Positions 7,805 through 16,387 of a stretch of 64,000 nt of DNA are shown piece after piece. Within the stretch, counting starts at the first letter, position 1. The number at the start of each line of letters is the position of its first letter. Origin of the DNA: Desulforhopalus vacuolatus (lineage in GTDB: Bacteria > Desulfobacterota > Desulfobulbia > Desulfobulbales > Desulfocapsaceae). The notes beneath the pieces were generated by a model. It was not told the origin of the DNA. It did no database searches and saw only the letters and a list, made by a program, of their open reading frames with translations. The stretch spans positions 145,158 through 209,157 of the forward strand of contig NZ_JAFFPZ010000005.1 of assembly GCF_016918505.1 (NCBI RefSeq), written 5' to 3'. The position numbers were made by a program, and so were the translations under genes.

Positions 7805-8086
7805 TTATTCCGCCTTGCAGCCTTCGGGAACCGCAACAAGGCGTCCTTCGATAATTTTACAGGTCGCGGTGATGACAGCACCGCTGAGACCGTCGATGGT
7901 GACGAGATCAGCTTCCCTGTGCCCCTCACAGGCTGTGAAGGCGGCGGTGGGCGGCATTTCGTTCAGGTTCTCTGAAACAGATAGAGCGGTATGGGTGGCA
8001 CAGGATGTCATGAAGGGGAGTATTCCCGCAACAACCGCAATTTTCAGTATATTCTGCATATTCTCATTGTTTCTGAAATTTGGCAT
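7805..8086 (-). CDS. Small predicted lipoprotein, function unknown
   Basis: About 93 residues from the ATG at 8086 (MPNFRNNENMQN), which has AGGAT upstream; starts at 8143 or 8059 are possible. A hydrophobic stretch ILKIAVVAGILPFMTSC ends in a lipobox-like sequence, so Cys near residue 29 is probably lipidated. The mature part (ACEGHREADLVTIDGLSGAVITATCKIIEGRLVAVPEGCK) has three more cysteines and resembles short secreted proteins with DUF333-like loops, but I cannot name the family. It stands alone, upstream of the flavoprotein operon on the same strand. Confidence 0.55.
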   Translation of the reverse strand: MPNFRNNENMQNILKIAVVAGILPFMTSCATHTALSVSENLNEMPPTAAFTACEGHREADLVTIDGLSGAVITATCKIIEGRLVAVPEGCKAE

Positions 8087-8274
8087 TCTATCCTGGATTA
8101 CATAACCCGGCATTCCTTTTTTTCTCTTTTGGTGCGAAAGCATTTTGGGGAGAGGTTGTCATTTTTCGAATGTTCAGAGTATTCAGCTGGAAAAAAATAT
8201 ACGAAACATCAGTATGATCTGATAAAGTCAAGGTCTCATTCCAGCCCAAGAGACCTTCCTGGCAGGAGTATATC

Positions 8275-8400
8275 ATGAAACAACCCGACTTTGATAAAAC
8301 AGGTGCTCCACCAGTCAAACTGGAGTGCAGGGACACCGAACCGGTTCTGTTGAAAAAGACAGATTATTCAAGGTACCCAACAGTGCGCCGGGAGCAATGA
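8275..8400 (+). CDS. Possible 41-residue ORF, maybe a fragment
   Basis: ATG at 8275 is preceded by AGGAG at a good distance and opens MKQPDFDKTGAPPVKLECRD. The last third coincides with a repeat end (ATTATTCAAGGTACCC at 8364-8379), so the reading frame may be the start of an older gene cut by that repeat. A perfect 8-bp hairpin, AAGGTCTC/GAGACCTT, lies just upstream at 8230-8257. I recognise no family. Confidence 0.3.
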   Translation: MKQPDFDKTGAPPVKLECRDTEPVLLKKTDYSRYPTVRREQ

Positions 8401-8423
8401 GAAAAAAATGAGGGCAAATTACA

Positions 8424-10805
8424 ATGAAGAAACTGCATCGATACTTTTATACATCTATGAGCATTGTCACCGTGAAGGGGAAAAGAGATTTCAATCCTCC
8501 CGGGTTAATATTGCTTGTCCTGCTCTTGTCCTGCTTCTTCCTCACGGGAACGTGCTGGTCTGATTCCAATCCGTCCATGCCATCTCCGGATGTTACAGCC
8601 AGGACCTTGCAGCTTGAAGGAACACAGTTGCAGCTCAAGGGAGATGTGCAAGGGGCTGTACTCAAATATCGGCAAAGTCTGGGCCTCAAACCAAACAAAA
8701 AACTGGAGAATATTGTTCTGTTCCTGGAACAGCGACTGGATCACTCTGTTAAAAAGATCCTTTTTGATGGAAAATTAGAAGATCAATGGCTTGAACTCTC
8801 AGCTTCTGGGGGGAATTATTCAGAGTTTGCTCAAATAAAGAACAACGCTCTGGTTGTTGATGTCCCGGAAGGAAACTCCTGGGGAAAAACCGGGATCAGG
8901 TCCAGGAATGAGTTGTTTACATTCCCAGATAAAAACAAAGCAGAGGCAATTAAATTAACATTTGATATCGATGTGAAAGAGTCAAGTGATTTCGTATATG
9001 CTGTTATTCCTGGAAATTGGGATGGAAATCTGGAATGGCGTTCTCATTTCATTCGATTACAGGCGAACAAAAATAAAGATGGGAAAACGGTAACTTTATC
9101 ATTAATAATCAGAAAGTCTGAAAAAATGAAAGCAATAGTCAATATTGAGCAAATAGCCCGGCTGAATGTTATCATTCGTTCAGATAATATTGTTGAAGTG
9201 ACAGATAAAAACGATAGTAACGTACTGCAAGCCATTATCAGTGGTAATGAAAATGTTTATAAATATGGCTATAAAATAAGTGCATTAACCCATGCGAATG
9301 AATCAAATTTGCCTGCGAAACTTATGCTTAAAAAGATCAGTCTGGAAAAAGTAAAATATATAAAACAGACAGATACCTCAATTTTATCCAACATCACAGG
9401 AAAAACAATATTGTTTGATGGAAAATTAATGGGACATCAATGGATTCGATATAAAGAATCCAGGGATGATTATGATAAAACAGTCAGATTGGCTGATGGT
9501 GCATTGTTGGTAGATGTGCCGGAGGATTCAGGGTATGCCAATGTGGGTATTGAGTCGAGTCATCCCTTGATTTGGCTTGATGCATTTGGAGAAGGGTCAG
9601 AAAGAGAAGTTGTTTTTGACTTCTTGCCTGATGAAACAACAGGTTTTGCGATTGCCCTTTCATATCGAGACAATCATTTTATTGTAAAATGGGTAAAAGA
9701 TTCAGCTTGTGATACGGCCCTGCTGCAAATTTACGTAAGTGAAAATCTGGGTTTAATTGGCAATTGGAATTCTTCTTATACACCTGTTTGGGAACAGAAA
9801 TTAACAGCAAAAGCACCCAGTCGTGTAAAGCTTGCATTGACTCCAGAAGGGGTTCATCTTTCGGGTGATAATTTACCGGAGCATTTGCAATACTGGAAAT
9901 TCCTTAAAGCCAATGCCGGGTATAAGATTTACGCCTATAGCTTTCCTCTCTTACCAGATAAAGCTGTAAAGATGGCTTTAAAACAAATAAGTTTACACAA
10001 AAATAAACTTGTACCAGCAGCACAAATCGAGGCAGTTGAAAATGTTGAACCTTTGCCTGTTAAAACCTTTTTTGACGGCTCTAAAGTACAGGATTGGACG
10101 TTTACACCATGGCAAATCTACAAAGAACCTGTTACTGCTTGTCATTTAGATGAAAAGGGATTTTCTGTTTTTGATGTGCCCACAGATACACCATTGGACG
10201 GTTGTGATATTCATACAACTGAACCCTTGATTACTATAGATGAAAGGATAGATACAACATCTTATAAAGTGACTGCTGAGTTTGATGCTAAAACAACTAA
10301 AAATTTCCAGGTAGTTATCACACCGCATACCAGGAGCAAGTGGAATAAATATTATGAAGCTTGTTATGTTCAACTTTTTCAAAATAAACACTCTGAAAAT
10401 ATTTTTAGTCTCAATTGTGGCGGGAATAAAAATTATTGGCAGAGAACGGTCTCAGATGAATGGTTAACATCAGAGTGGGATGGAAAACTCACAATATTAA
10501 TTGAAAAAGAGTGGTTGCAGGCACAAATAGGGAATGGGCAAGCTATACGCATTGCTCATACATCGCCATCAAATATATATATCTATGTTGTTGCCCTGGA
10601 TTATCGTTATGCTGACACTAAAACAGCGTTTATGTTAAAATCGATATCCGGTCAATGGCAGGCTCCCGAAGGAATGAAGACAGTAGATCGTTGGTTTTAT
10701 ATCGACACGTCTGATTTTAATCCTGAGCAGTTTATCAAAGATTTAGCCAGTGACCTTCCTTATCCAAACGCACCGATACTTGAAGGGGAATATGATGAAA
10801 AGTAA
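8424..10805 (+). CDS. Large secreted protein with three tandem jelly-roll-like repeats, unknown function
   Basis: 793 residues. After a basic N-terminus there is a hydrophobic segment at about 27-44 (GLILLVLLLSCFFLTGTCWS), a signal peptide or anchor; its Cys residues might be lipidated. A short TPR-like helix pair (QLQLKGDVQGAVLKYRQSLGLKPN, about 66-92) follows. Three related domains then begin ILFDGKLEDQWLEL (about 111), ILFDGKLMGHQWIRY (about 329) and TFFDGSKVQDWTFT (about 547). Each continues with a conserved A/F-L-V-VDVP segment and a GI-S or CDIHT turn, the pattern of concanavalin-like or carbohydrate-binding jelly-rolls such as DUF1080. The gene is AT-rich compared with neighbours, consistent with transfer. 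It overlaps the next gene by 11 bp, so the two secreted proteins are probably co-translated. No function can be assigned. Confidence 0.75.
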   Translation: MKKLHRYFYTSMSIVTVKGKRDFNPPGLILLVLLLSCFFLTGTCWSDSNPSMPSPDVTARTLQLEGTQLQLKGDVQGAVLKYRQSLGLKPNKKLENIVLFLEQRLDHSVKKILFDGKLEDQWLELSASGGNYSEFAQIKNNALVVDVPEGNSWGKTGIRSRNELFTFPDKNKAEAIKLTFDIDVKESSDFVYAVIPGNWDGNLEWRSHFIRLQANKNKDGKTVTLSLIIRKSEKMKAIVNIEQIARLNVIIRSDNIVEVTDKNDSNVLQAIISGNENVYKYGYKISALTHANESNLPAKLMLKKISLEKVKYIKQTDTSILSNITGKTILFDGKLMGHQWIRYKESRDDYDKTVRLADGALLVDVPEDSGYANVGIESSHPLIWLDAFGEGSEREVVFDFLPDETTGFAIALSYRDNHFIVKWVKDSACDTALLQIYVSENLGLIGNWNSSYTPVWEQKLTAKAPSRVKLALTPEGVHLSGDNLPEHLQYWKFLKANAGYKIYAYSFPLLPDKAVKMALKQISLHKNKLVPAAQIEAVENVEPLPVKTFFDGSKVQDWTFTPWQIYKEPVTACHLDEKGFSVFDVPTDTPLDGCDIHTTEPLITIDERIDTTSYKVTAEFDAKTTKNFQVVITPHTRSKWNKYYEACYVQLFQNKHSENIFSLNCGGNKNYWQRTVSDEWLTSEWDGKLTILIEKEWLQAQIGNGQAIRIAHTSPSNIYIYVVALDYRYADTKTAFMLKSISGQWQAPEGMKTVDRWFYIDTSDFNPEQFIKDLASDLPYPNAPILEGEYDEK

Positions 10806-12438
10806 AATAATAATATATATTGTTCTCGGTTTTCTGTTTATTTTTTGCCAAAACGCGTATTCAAGAATGTGGGTTATATACGTCAACGATAAAGTTCCAT
10901 CTAACTATGATTTAGAAACTGTATCAGAAGTATTTGATTATGAAAAAAAGCCATTTAAAGATCTTCTTGCTACGTGGGAACAAAGTAAGATCCAGGAAGA
11001 GCAGATAAAGCATTATGAAAAATATGGCATTACAAAGTCACAGGCACAACATGCGATTGAAGAGCGACTCCGGTTATCCAGAGCTTTGGTTCGTTCCAGA
11101 TTTTTAGGGGTGAAAGATATTTCGCCTGCTTTTGATTCGTTAGATAATAGAGTTAAAGCTATGGATTATATCGTAGGACTGGGACATGACAGATTTAAAA
11201 GTTTAATCAATAAATTTGGGATTAAATTAGGAAATGATTTTTTTCAATGCTTGTGTCACTCACAGGGTCTTGCTGGGACAAGTTTAGGATATAGCCCTGC
11301 ACCAGATAAACATTGTAATACAACAGCACCATGCAAAGGTGGAAATTGGGGATGTGTTTGTTCTGATTTACCCAAAGATGGTGTAATCTGGGCTGACTGT
11401 GCAAAAAAGTATCATACTGCAGATGGGAAAAATATCTTTGATCGTTTCGGCGAGCATATTAATGTTTGCCAAAAAGAACGAAATGATATCATAAAAAACT
11501 TGCAGGAGAGGAGTCAAGTGCATCGTAAAAATTGTTTACCTCATCTGTCAGAGAGAAGTTTGCAAGAAATGCAAAGTATGCTAAAAATAGGACTTGCTGC
11601 AAAAGCCGCTAAATTGGCAGAAGATGCAGACAATATTTGTGAAGAATCCATAGTTGTAAACTTGTTTCTTAATGAGAATCAAAGTAAATACTCAGTAGCA
11701 GTAGTTATGGAAGGCCTGGCTCAGTGGCTCCCCGATAAATGGTATGTTTATGGTAAACTTAACGATGCAATGGTTTCTGAGGTCGGCTCAAATGTATTCA
11801 ACACAACTTTAGGAAAAACCATAAATGTTCTGAGCTTCGCCAATAATGCCATGGCCAATAAAAAACTTGTAGAGGATGAAATAAAAGCAAGAAAAACGGA
11901 TGAAATATATAGGGGTGCACTTGAATTGTTTCAAAAAAGTAAAAGTTGGAATGTTCAACAACTTAGGAATATAGACTCTACTCTTCGGGAAAAAATTAAT
12001 GAAGTAAATAATGAAATAAGCAAACTTAAATATATGTATTTGGAAGAATACAATGAATTCTATACAAAAACCATGCTAAAAATCGGTGATGCAATAGATG
12101 CAAGACGTAAAAAATTAGAGAGAGAACTTATAATGGAAGGAGAAAGACTTGAGAATAATTTTAACAGCAGAAAAGCCGAATTATTAATGAAGCGGGCAAA
12201 TTTACTTCTGAAAAAAAGTATTATAAATGATTACAGGATTCCCTTTTTAGAAGAAGGAGGGTGTAAGAAATACCTGGTTAAAAGAGAAGCTTCTTGCAAA
12301 GCAAGGTTAGCCGAACAAAAAAGATTAAGAGAGAAAAAAATCCGAGAGAATGCTTTAAAAAAAGTATCAGAATATAGAGAAACAAAAACGACAAGAACCA
12401 ATCCGACTTCGACCAATATTATAAAGCCAGAGAAGTAA
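10795..12438 (+). CDS. Secreted protein with Cys-rich middle and coiled-coil C-terminus, unknown function
   Basis: About 547 residues from the ATG at 10795, chosen because AAGGGG lies six bases upstream; ATG at 10792 is an alternative. A signal peptide is clear (MKSKIIIYIVLGFLFIFCQNAYS). Residues about 150-205 are cysteine-rich with Gly and Trp (CLCHSQGL, HCNTTAPC, GGNWGCVCSDLP, WADC), suggesting disulfides in an extracytoplasmic domain. Residues about 380-520 are highly charged heptad-like helices (VNNEISKLKYMYLEEYN, ARRKKLERELIMEGERL), a probable coiled coil. It overlaps the preceding repeat protein gene and shares its low GC. I recognise no family; the pair looks like a secreted two-component module. 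Confidence 0.75.
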   Translation: MKSKIIIYIVLGFLFIFCQNAYSRMWVIYVNDKVPSNYDLETVSEVFDYEKKPFKDLLATWEQSKIQEEQIKHYEKYGITKSQAQHAIEERLRLSRALVRSRFLGVKDISPAFDSLDNRVKAMDYIVGLGHDRFKSLINKFGIKLGNDFFQCLCHSQGLAGTSLGYSPAPDKHCNTTAPCKGGNWGCVCSDLPKDGVIWADCAKKYHTADGKNIFDRFGEHINVCQKERNDIIKNLQERSQVHRKNCLPHLSERSLQEMQSMLKIGLAAKAAKLAEDADNICEESIVVNLFLNENQSKYSVAVVMEGLAQWLPDKWYVYGKLNDAMVSEVGSNVFNTTLGKTINVLSFANNAMANKKLVEDEIKARKTDEIYRGALELFQKSKSWNVQQLRNIDSTLREKINEVNNEISKLKYMYLEEYNEFYTKTMLKIGDAIDARRKKLERELIMEGERLENNFNSRKAELLMKRANLLLKKSIINDYRIPFLEEGGCKKYLVKREASCKARLAEQKRLREKKIRENALKKVSEYRETKTTRTNPTSTNIIKPEK

Positions 12439-12468
12439 GAATTGTATTTTTGATATTATTTCTGTATA

Positions 12469-12613
12469 AGGGTCCCTTGAATAATCTTGTATTTCGTTCA
12501 TATTCGAGGCACAGGAGAAAATTTACCGGAGCTATATGTTTGATATTGCGAGGATAAATTTTTGGCTGTAACGAAGAAGATGGGCGAAAGACTGATTATT
12601 CAAGGTTCCCATA
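12469..12613. repeat. RAYT-derived repeat copy (family 1)
   Basis: This 145-bp segment starts GGGTCCCTTGAATAAT and ends ATTATTCAAGGTTCCC, giving inverted ends. On the minus strand it carries the same GTLNNQSFAHLLRYS coding stretch that ends the decayed transposase at 56 kb, plus the conserved tail CCTGTGCCTCGAATATGAAC. It is therefore a non-autonomous derivative of that element. Confidence 0.75.
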
Positions 12614-12791
12614 AGTGGAGGCTGGAGAGTTTTTTTTGTTGAGGGGTTCCCTGAAATACCATTAAGGACACAAAGTAACCACAACATCCAGCTGTTCCAG
12701 GTTTGCTTGTAACGCATTGAAACAAGGGGTTATTGTAAATCGGGAAGATCTGGAGTTGTGACACATATTCAATTTAGATCAGGACATAATT

Positions 12792-13271
12792 ATGACAAAC
12801 AATGATGTTTTACGCCGTATTCGTTATATCTTCGATATTGACGATTCTGAAATGATTGCGATATTTGCTTTAGCTGATTATCAGGTAACCCGTGAGCTGA
12901 TCAGCGATTGGTTAAAAAAAGATGATGATCCTGCATTTCGGGAATGTAGTGACACTAAATTAGCGCTTTTCTTAAATGGCTTCATTAATCATAAACGAGG
13001 CAAAAAAGAAGGGCCACAACCTGAGCCTGAGAAGCGCTTAACTAACAATATTATTTTCATGAAATTAAAGATCGCATTAAACCTGAAAGCCGAAGATGTC
13101 TTGGATCTTATGTACCTGGCTGATTTTGCCATGAGTAAACCCGAATTAAGTGCATTTTTTCGGAGACCAGGCCATAAGCATTACCGTGTCTGTCAAGATC
13201 AGATGTTACGTAATTTTTTAAAAGGTATGCAGCTTAGATATCGTCCTGTCCTTGAAGAGAACATCGAATAA
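12792..13271 (+). CDS. yehS: DUF1456 family protein (YehS-like)
   Basis: 159 residues with the two repeated halves typical of DUF1456: NDVLRRIRYIFDIDDSEMIAIFALAD... and NNIIFMKLKIALNLKAEDVLDLMYLAD, each followed by a helix and a CSDTKLALFLNGF or CQDQMLRNFLKGM ending. E. coli YehS is the known homologue; its biochemical role is not established. A ribosome site AGGA precedes the ATG. The gene stands alone between repeat copies and has no obvious functional partner. Confidence 0.9.
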   Translation: MTNNDVLRRIRYIFDIDDSEMIAIFALADYQVTRELISDWLKKDDDPAFRECSDTKLALFLNGFINHKRGKKEGPQPEPEKRLTNNIIFMKLKIALNLKAEDVLDLMYLADFAMSKPELSAFFRRPGHKHYRVCQDQMLRNFLKGMQLRYRPVLEENIE

Positions 13272-13319
13272 TCGCCCATTTTCTTCGCTACAGATTAAAT
13301 TCTCAAAAAACTGTGGGAA

Positions 13320-13765
13320 ACAAAAAGCGGTAAGACAATTTTTTTACCGCGAAGAACACGAAGGAACACGAAGAAAGGCAAAAGCATTTGAGAATAAAGA
13401 TTTTTAAAATGTAAAGCGGGAAGGATGAAAAAGGGGAGACGGGAGAAGGGAGACGGGAGACAGGGAAAAGCAAAAGACGGAACAGCGAAAAACTTTTTGC
13501 CAACGAATAAAAGCTCTAATCATGCGAATAAAGGCAAAAAACTTTAAGAAGTTACGCTTTTATAAAAAATGTCCTTTTTCGCATGTTTAGAGGATCCCTT
13601 TGGCAAAAAAATCTTTTGTCGTTCCGTCTTTTACAAGGGAACCTTGAAACAATCTCATACCACAATGGATATCATCAATTTTTGTTGCTCTGCTTTTTCC
13701 CGTCTCCTTTCTCCCGTCTCCCGTCTCTGCCTTTGAATTCGCCAATACAAAATGTAAATGGTATT
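13320..13765. repeat. Composite of family-2 MITE-like repeats (left arm)
   Basis: The stretch holds a direct copy (GAAGAACACGAAGGAACACG, then GGGAGACGGGAGACAGGG, then AAAACTTTTTGCCAACGAAT) followed by an inverted part ending CGCCAATACAAAATGTAAAT. Most of it recurs in opposite orientation at 15204-15915, so the DUF1858 and rlmF genes are framed by nested inverted repeats. No gene is supported in 13272-13769. Confidence 0.75.
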
Positions 13766-13769
13766 ACTT

Positions 13770-13859
13770 CCAAAGGACATAATCCGTATTCCTCGTCAGG
13801 CTCGATCTGTCAAACTTCTTATCGATTTTGATGAGATACCAAAGTTACTGCCGCTGTAA
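13770..13859 (+). pseudogene. Possible 3' remnant of a gene cut by the repeat
   Basis: Directly after the repeat end an open frame without a start reads PKDIIRIPRQARSVKLLIDF and continues DEIPKLLPL to a TAA at 13857. It is followed 25 bp later by a strong hairpin, as expected for a gene end. I cannot name the parent gene. Confidence 0.3.
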
Positions 13860-13883
13860 TCAAATAAAAGTGAAACAGAACGT

Positions 13884-13924
13884 CGCGAATCAAGGGAGGC
13901 GCTTAAGGCCGCCCTTGATTCGCG
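13884..13924 (+). terminator. Strong hairpin, probable terminator of the truncated gene
   Basis: CGCGAATCAAGGG pairs perfectly over 13 bp with CCCTTGATTCGCG around an inner GGC/GCC stem. It is followed by an A/T-rich stretch without a clean T-run. Confidence 0.5.
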
Positions 13925-13963
13925 GTATTAAAAAATATATATTTAGAGATGAGGTATCAAGGA

Positions 13964-14188
13964 ATGAACCTGAAGAGACAAAATAGTATCCAACCCAATA
14001 TGACCGTTCTTGATATTGTATACACGTTTAAATCCACTGAAGCGATCTTCAAAAAATGGGATGACAAAGCTGGTGAATGTATCTGCTGCAACTCTCTCTT
14101 CGATTCCCTTGAGGTCGTAGCGGAAAAATATGGCATCGAACTTCCAGACCTTCTGGCTGATCTCAACAGAGTTGTAGAAAATAGCTGA
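13964..14188 (+). CDS. DUF1858-like small protein
   Basis: About 74 residues (MNLKRQNSIQPNMTVLDIVY...). The order 'NMTVLDIV', a helix, 'CICCNSLFDSLEVVAEKYGI', then 'LADLNRVVE' matches the DUF1858/ScdA-N-like fold often found alone or attached to hybrid-cluster and iron-repair proteins in anaerobes. The CICC motif could be redox-active. Start uncertain: ATG at 13949 would add five residues. It lies between inverted repeats with rlmF on the opposite strand. Confidence 0.65.
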   Translation: MNLKRQNSIQPNMTVLDIVYTFKSTEAIFKKWDDKAGECICCNSLFDSLEVVAEKYGIELPDLLADLNRVVENS

Positions 14189-14209
14189 GGCTGAAGTGCT
14201 GCCCATTTT

Positions 14210-15202
14210 TTAAATAAATGTCCAGGCCAATATTCGTGTAATTTTATTTCCCTGCGTCATTTCTATTTCCCTTATATCAATCGCACCAAGCTTATGAAGC
14301 AGTTTTTTTGCAGGCTTTACGTTGTCAATTTTCGAAACCAGACTGGTAAACCAGCGACATTGAGTTGAAAACAATTGACTTTCTTTTATTAATTTTTTCA
14401 GAAACAGTCGTTCGCCACCCTTACACCAGAGCTCTGCTTCCAGACCGCCAAAATTGAGAGAGGGAGAAGTGGGTATTGATGTGTGGGGGGCGTCATTTTT
14501 ATTACAGCGCGAGGTTGTCTGCTCACCGCGATTACGAGCAAGGTTGTTGAATTTACGCTGGCTGACTTTAAGTGCTTCCTCTCGCGAAGCATGGAAAGGT
14601 GGATTGCATACGCTGACATCAAAGAATTCTCCCGCTTGAATAATCCCTTCAAAAATATGATTTTTATCGTGTTGTCTGCGTAGAGTGAAGCAGCCTCTCA
14701 GCCTGGGGTTTTTCGCGATAATCAAGGCTGCGTTCTCAAGCGATTGAGTATTGATATCGCTGCCCACACAATGCCAGCCGTATATCTGGCAGGCCAGGAG
14801 CGGATATATACCATTTGCACCAGTACCTGTATCGAGCAGGGTTTTAGGCCGTGTATCAACCTGCTTCGTGGTACTCTCACCCAATCCTGGTAATTCAGCT
14901 ATGTAATGGATGTAGTCGACTCTGCCCGGGATGGGCGGACAAAGGGCGCCTTCTGGAATATCCCAGTCGATAATGTTGTAGTATCTTTTTAACAGCGCGG
15001 TATTCAAGGCTTTTACGGCCAGTGGATCTGCGAATTCGATGGAAAGGTTTCCATAAGTGTTTGTTTTTACATATCGGGCCAGTGGTGGATAACTTTTCAC
15101 CAGAGAGGGGAAATCATAGCCCTGCCTGTGGAGATTCCCTGGGTGCAAACCTTTGGGCTCAGACCGGGTGTGGTCCTTTTTCTTTTGATGCCGTGTACTC
15201 AT
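14210..15202 (-). CDS. rlmF: 23S rRNA (adenine(1618)-N6)-methyltransferase
   Basis: 330 residues starting MSTRHQKKKDHTRSEPKGLH. The family's N-terminal signature (KGLHPGNLHRQGYDFPSLVK) is followed by an S-adenosylmethionine site (LLDTGTGANGIYPLLA), an acidic ribose-binding SDIN and the catalytic NPPF in SVCNPPFHAS that defines N6-adenine methylases. RlmF modifies A1618 of 23S rRNA. An upstream extension to 15400 is open but consists only of repeat sequence and has no RlmF homology. The ATG lies next to the repeat end with no evident ribosome site, so its promoter and leader must be supplied partly by the repeat. Inside the C-terminal half is a short less-conserved stretch (TTSRCNKNDAPHTSIPTSPS). 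Confidence 0.93.
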   Translation of the reverse strand: MSTRHQKKKDHTRSEPKGLHPGNLHRQGYDFPSLVKSYPPLARYVKTNTYGNLSIEFADPLAVKALNTALLKRYYNIIDWDIPEGALCPPIPGRVDYIHYIAELPGLGESTTKQVDTRPKTLLDTGTGANGIYPLLACQIYGWHCVGSDINTQSLENAALIIAKNPRLRGCFTLRRQHDKNHIFEGIIQAGEFFDVSVCNPPFHASREEALKVSQRKFNNLARNRGEQTTSRCNKNDAPHTSIPTSPSLNFGGLEAELWCKGGERLFLKKLIKESQLFSTQCRWFTSLVSKIDNVKPAKKLLHKLGAIDIREIEMTQGNKITRILAWTFI

Positions 15203-15203
15203 A

Positions 15204-15915
15204 GTAATACCATTTATATTTTGTATTGGCGGATTCAAAGACGAGAGACAGGAGACAGGAGACGGGAGAAAGGAGACGGGAGACGGGAAAAAGCAGAGCA
15301 ACAAAACTTGATGACATCCATTGTGGTATGAGATTGTTTCAAGGTTCCCTTGTAAAAGACGGAACGACAAAAGGAACCACGAATGGACACGAATAAACAC
15401 GAATTATTACTGAAAAAACCATAAGAGAATGCCCCTGTGGTTGAATTCGGTCTGTTCTCATGCTCTTGGTAAACCACGGAAGACACGGAAAGCACGGAAT
15501 ATGAAAGCGTAAAAAGCTCAACCCCGACTTTCGGATAACTCCCAAAGTTGATTCATACTCCTGGTGCACTGTACCGCTTAACTTCGGATACAAACGTTTT
15601 CGTTTACTGTGTTGTCCCTGTTCGTGAAAATTCGTGTCCATTCGTGGTTACAAAATGCAAAAGGAACCACGAATGGACACGGATAAACACGAATTATTCT
15701 CCATTCGTCATCGCCAAAAAAAGATGTCCACGCAGTCGCGTTCTTTGCTGGCTGCCCGGTCTTTATCTTTTCGCCTTTTGTCTTTTCCCTTTCTCCCGTC
15801 TCCCGTCTCCTTCCTCCCTTTTTTCATCCTTCTCGCTTTAATTCAAAAAATCTTTATTCTCAAAGGTTTTTGCCTTTCTTCGTGTTCCTTCGTGTTCTTC
15901 GCGGTAAAAAATTGT
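15204..15915. repeat. Composite of family-2 repeats (right arm), inverted copy of 13320-13765
   Basis: Begins ACCATTTATATTTTGTATTG then GACGGGAG blocks and a TTTCAAGGTTCCCTTG end at 15337-15352. The part up to about 15375 is a near-identical inverted copy of 13613-13765. The end (about 15785-15915) is an inverted copy of 13335-13470. Between them are short repeats of CCACGAATGGACACG (15377, 15666). The whole 700 bp shows no gene. Confidence 0.75.
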
Positions 15916-15916
15916 C

Positions 15917-16282
15917 TTACGGGGCAGTGAAATAGAGGTAGAGGGCAAGCAGGGCGCAATTGCCGCAGACTGTGAGACGAAAGATGTTTCGAAAGGGTTG
16001 TTTCAGTGTTTTGTGGTGCAGATACGCTGCAGCAGTGAGGGCCATTGGCCAGCCGCCAGCGAGGGACGCCAGATGCAGGGTCTTCTCCGGGATGCGTCGC
16101 TGACTGCGGATAGCGGCGTGTTTGTCCCAGGCGTAGAGAGCACAGGTGACGAGACCGGTAACGAGGTAAAGCTTTGGTATCAGAGTGGAGATGCGATGAG
16201 TGACGGTGAGTACGCCGAGGAAAAGGAAGAAGGCGAGGCTGACAGTGAGGGCAATGTGCCTGCGGGTTCGGTTTGAGGTCAT
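15917..16282 (-). CDS. DUF1294 family membrane protein
   Basis: 121 residues with four hydrophobic helices (ALTVSLAFFLFLGVLTV, LYLVTGLVTCALYAWDKHAA, GGWPMALTAAAYL, LTVCGNCALLALYLYF). The family signature YAWDKHAAIRSQRRIPEKTLHLASLAGGWPMA with the later KTLKQPFR motif is fully present. Many DUF1294 proteins have an N-terminal cold-shock domain; this one does not. Function unknown. The ribosome site is weak. Confidence 0.9.
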   Translation of the reverse strand: MTSNRTRRHIALTVSLAFFLFLGVLTVTHRISTLIPKLYLVTGLVTCALYAWDKHAAIRSQRRIPEKTLHLASLAGGWPMALTAAAYLHHKTLKQPFRNIFRLTVCGNCALLALYLYFTAP

Positions 16283-16298
16283 TTTTCAGAAGAAGAGG

Positions 16299-16387
16299 CT
16301 AAAGGTTCCCTAAACAGAAAAAAGGTGACAGCGACGTGGCGTCGTGGCGGATTCTCCGCCACGACGCCACGTGCAGGGAACCTTTAC
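16299..16387. repeat. Short inverted-repeat element with a perfect 18-bp hairpin
   Basis: CTAAAGGTTCCCT (16299-16311) and AGGGAACCTTTAC (16375-16387) are inverted ends. Inside, ACGTGGCGTCGTGGCGGA (16334-16351) pairs perfectly with 16355-16372 around TTC. The ends resemble the TTCAAGGTTCCC ends of family 1. The right end includes the stop codon of the glutamate dehydrogenase gene, so the element could also serve as its terminator, though no T-run follows directly. Confidence 0.65.

Noticed and set aside
13303..13960. GGGAGACGGGAG blocks as a CRISPR or tandem minisatellite
   Set aside because: Spacing is irregular with no unique spacers, and the blocks are part of a dispersed 300-bp repeat.
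15711..15735. GATGTCCACGCAGTCGCG read as a possible phage attachment site
   Set aside because: It recurs in most family-2 repeats, so it belongs to the repeat and not to an integration site.
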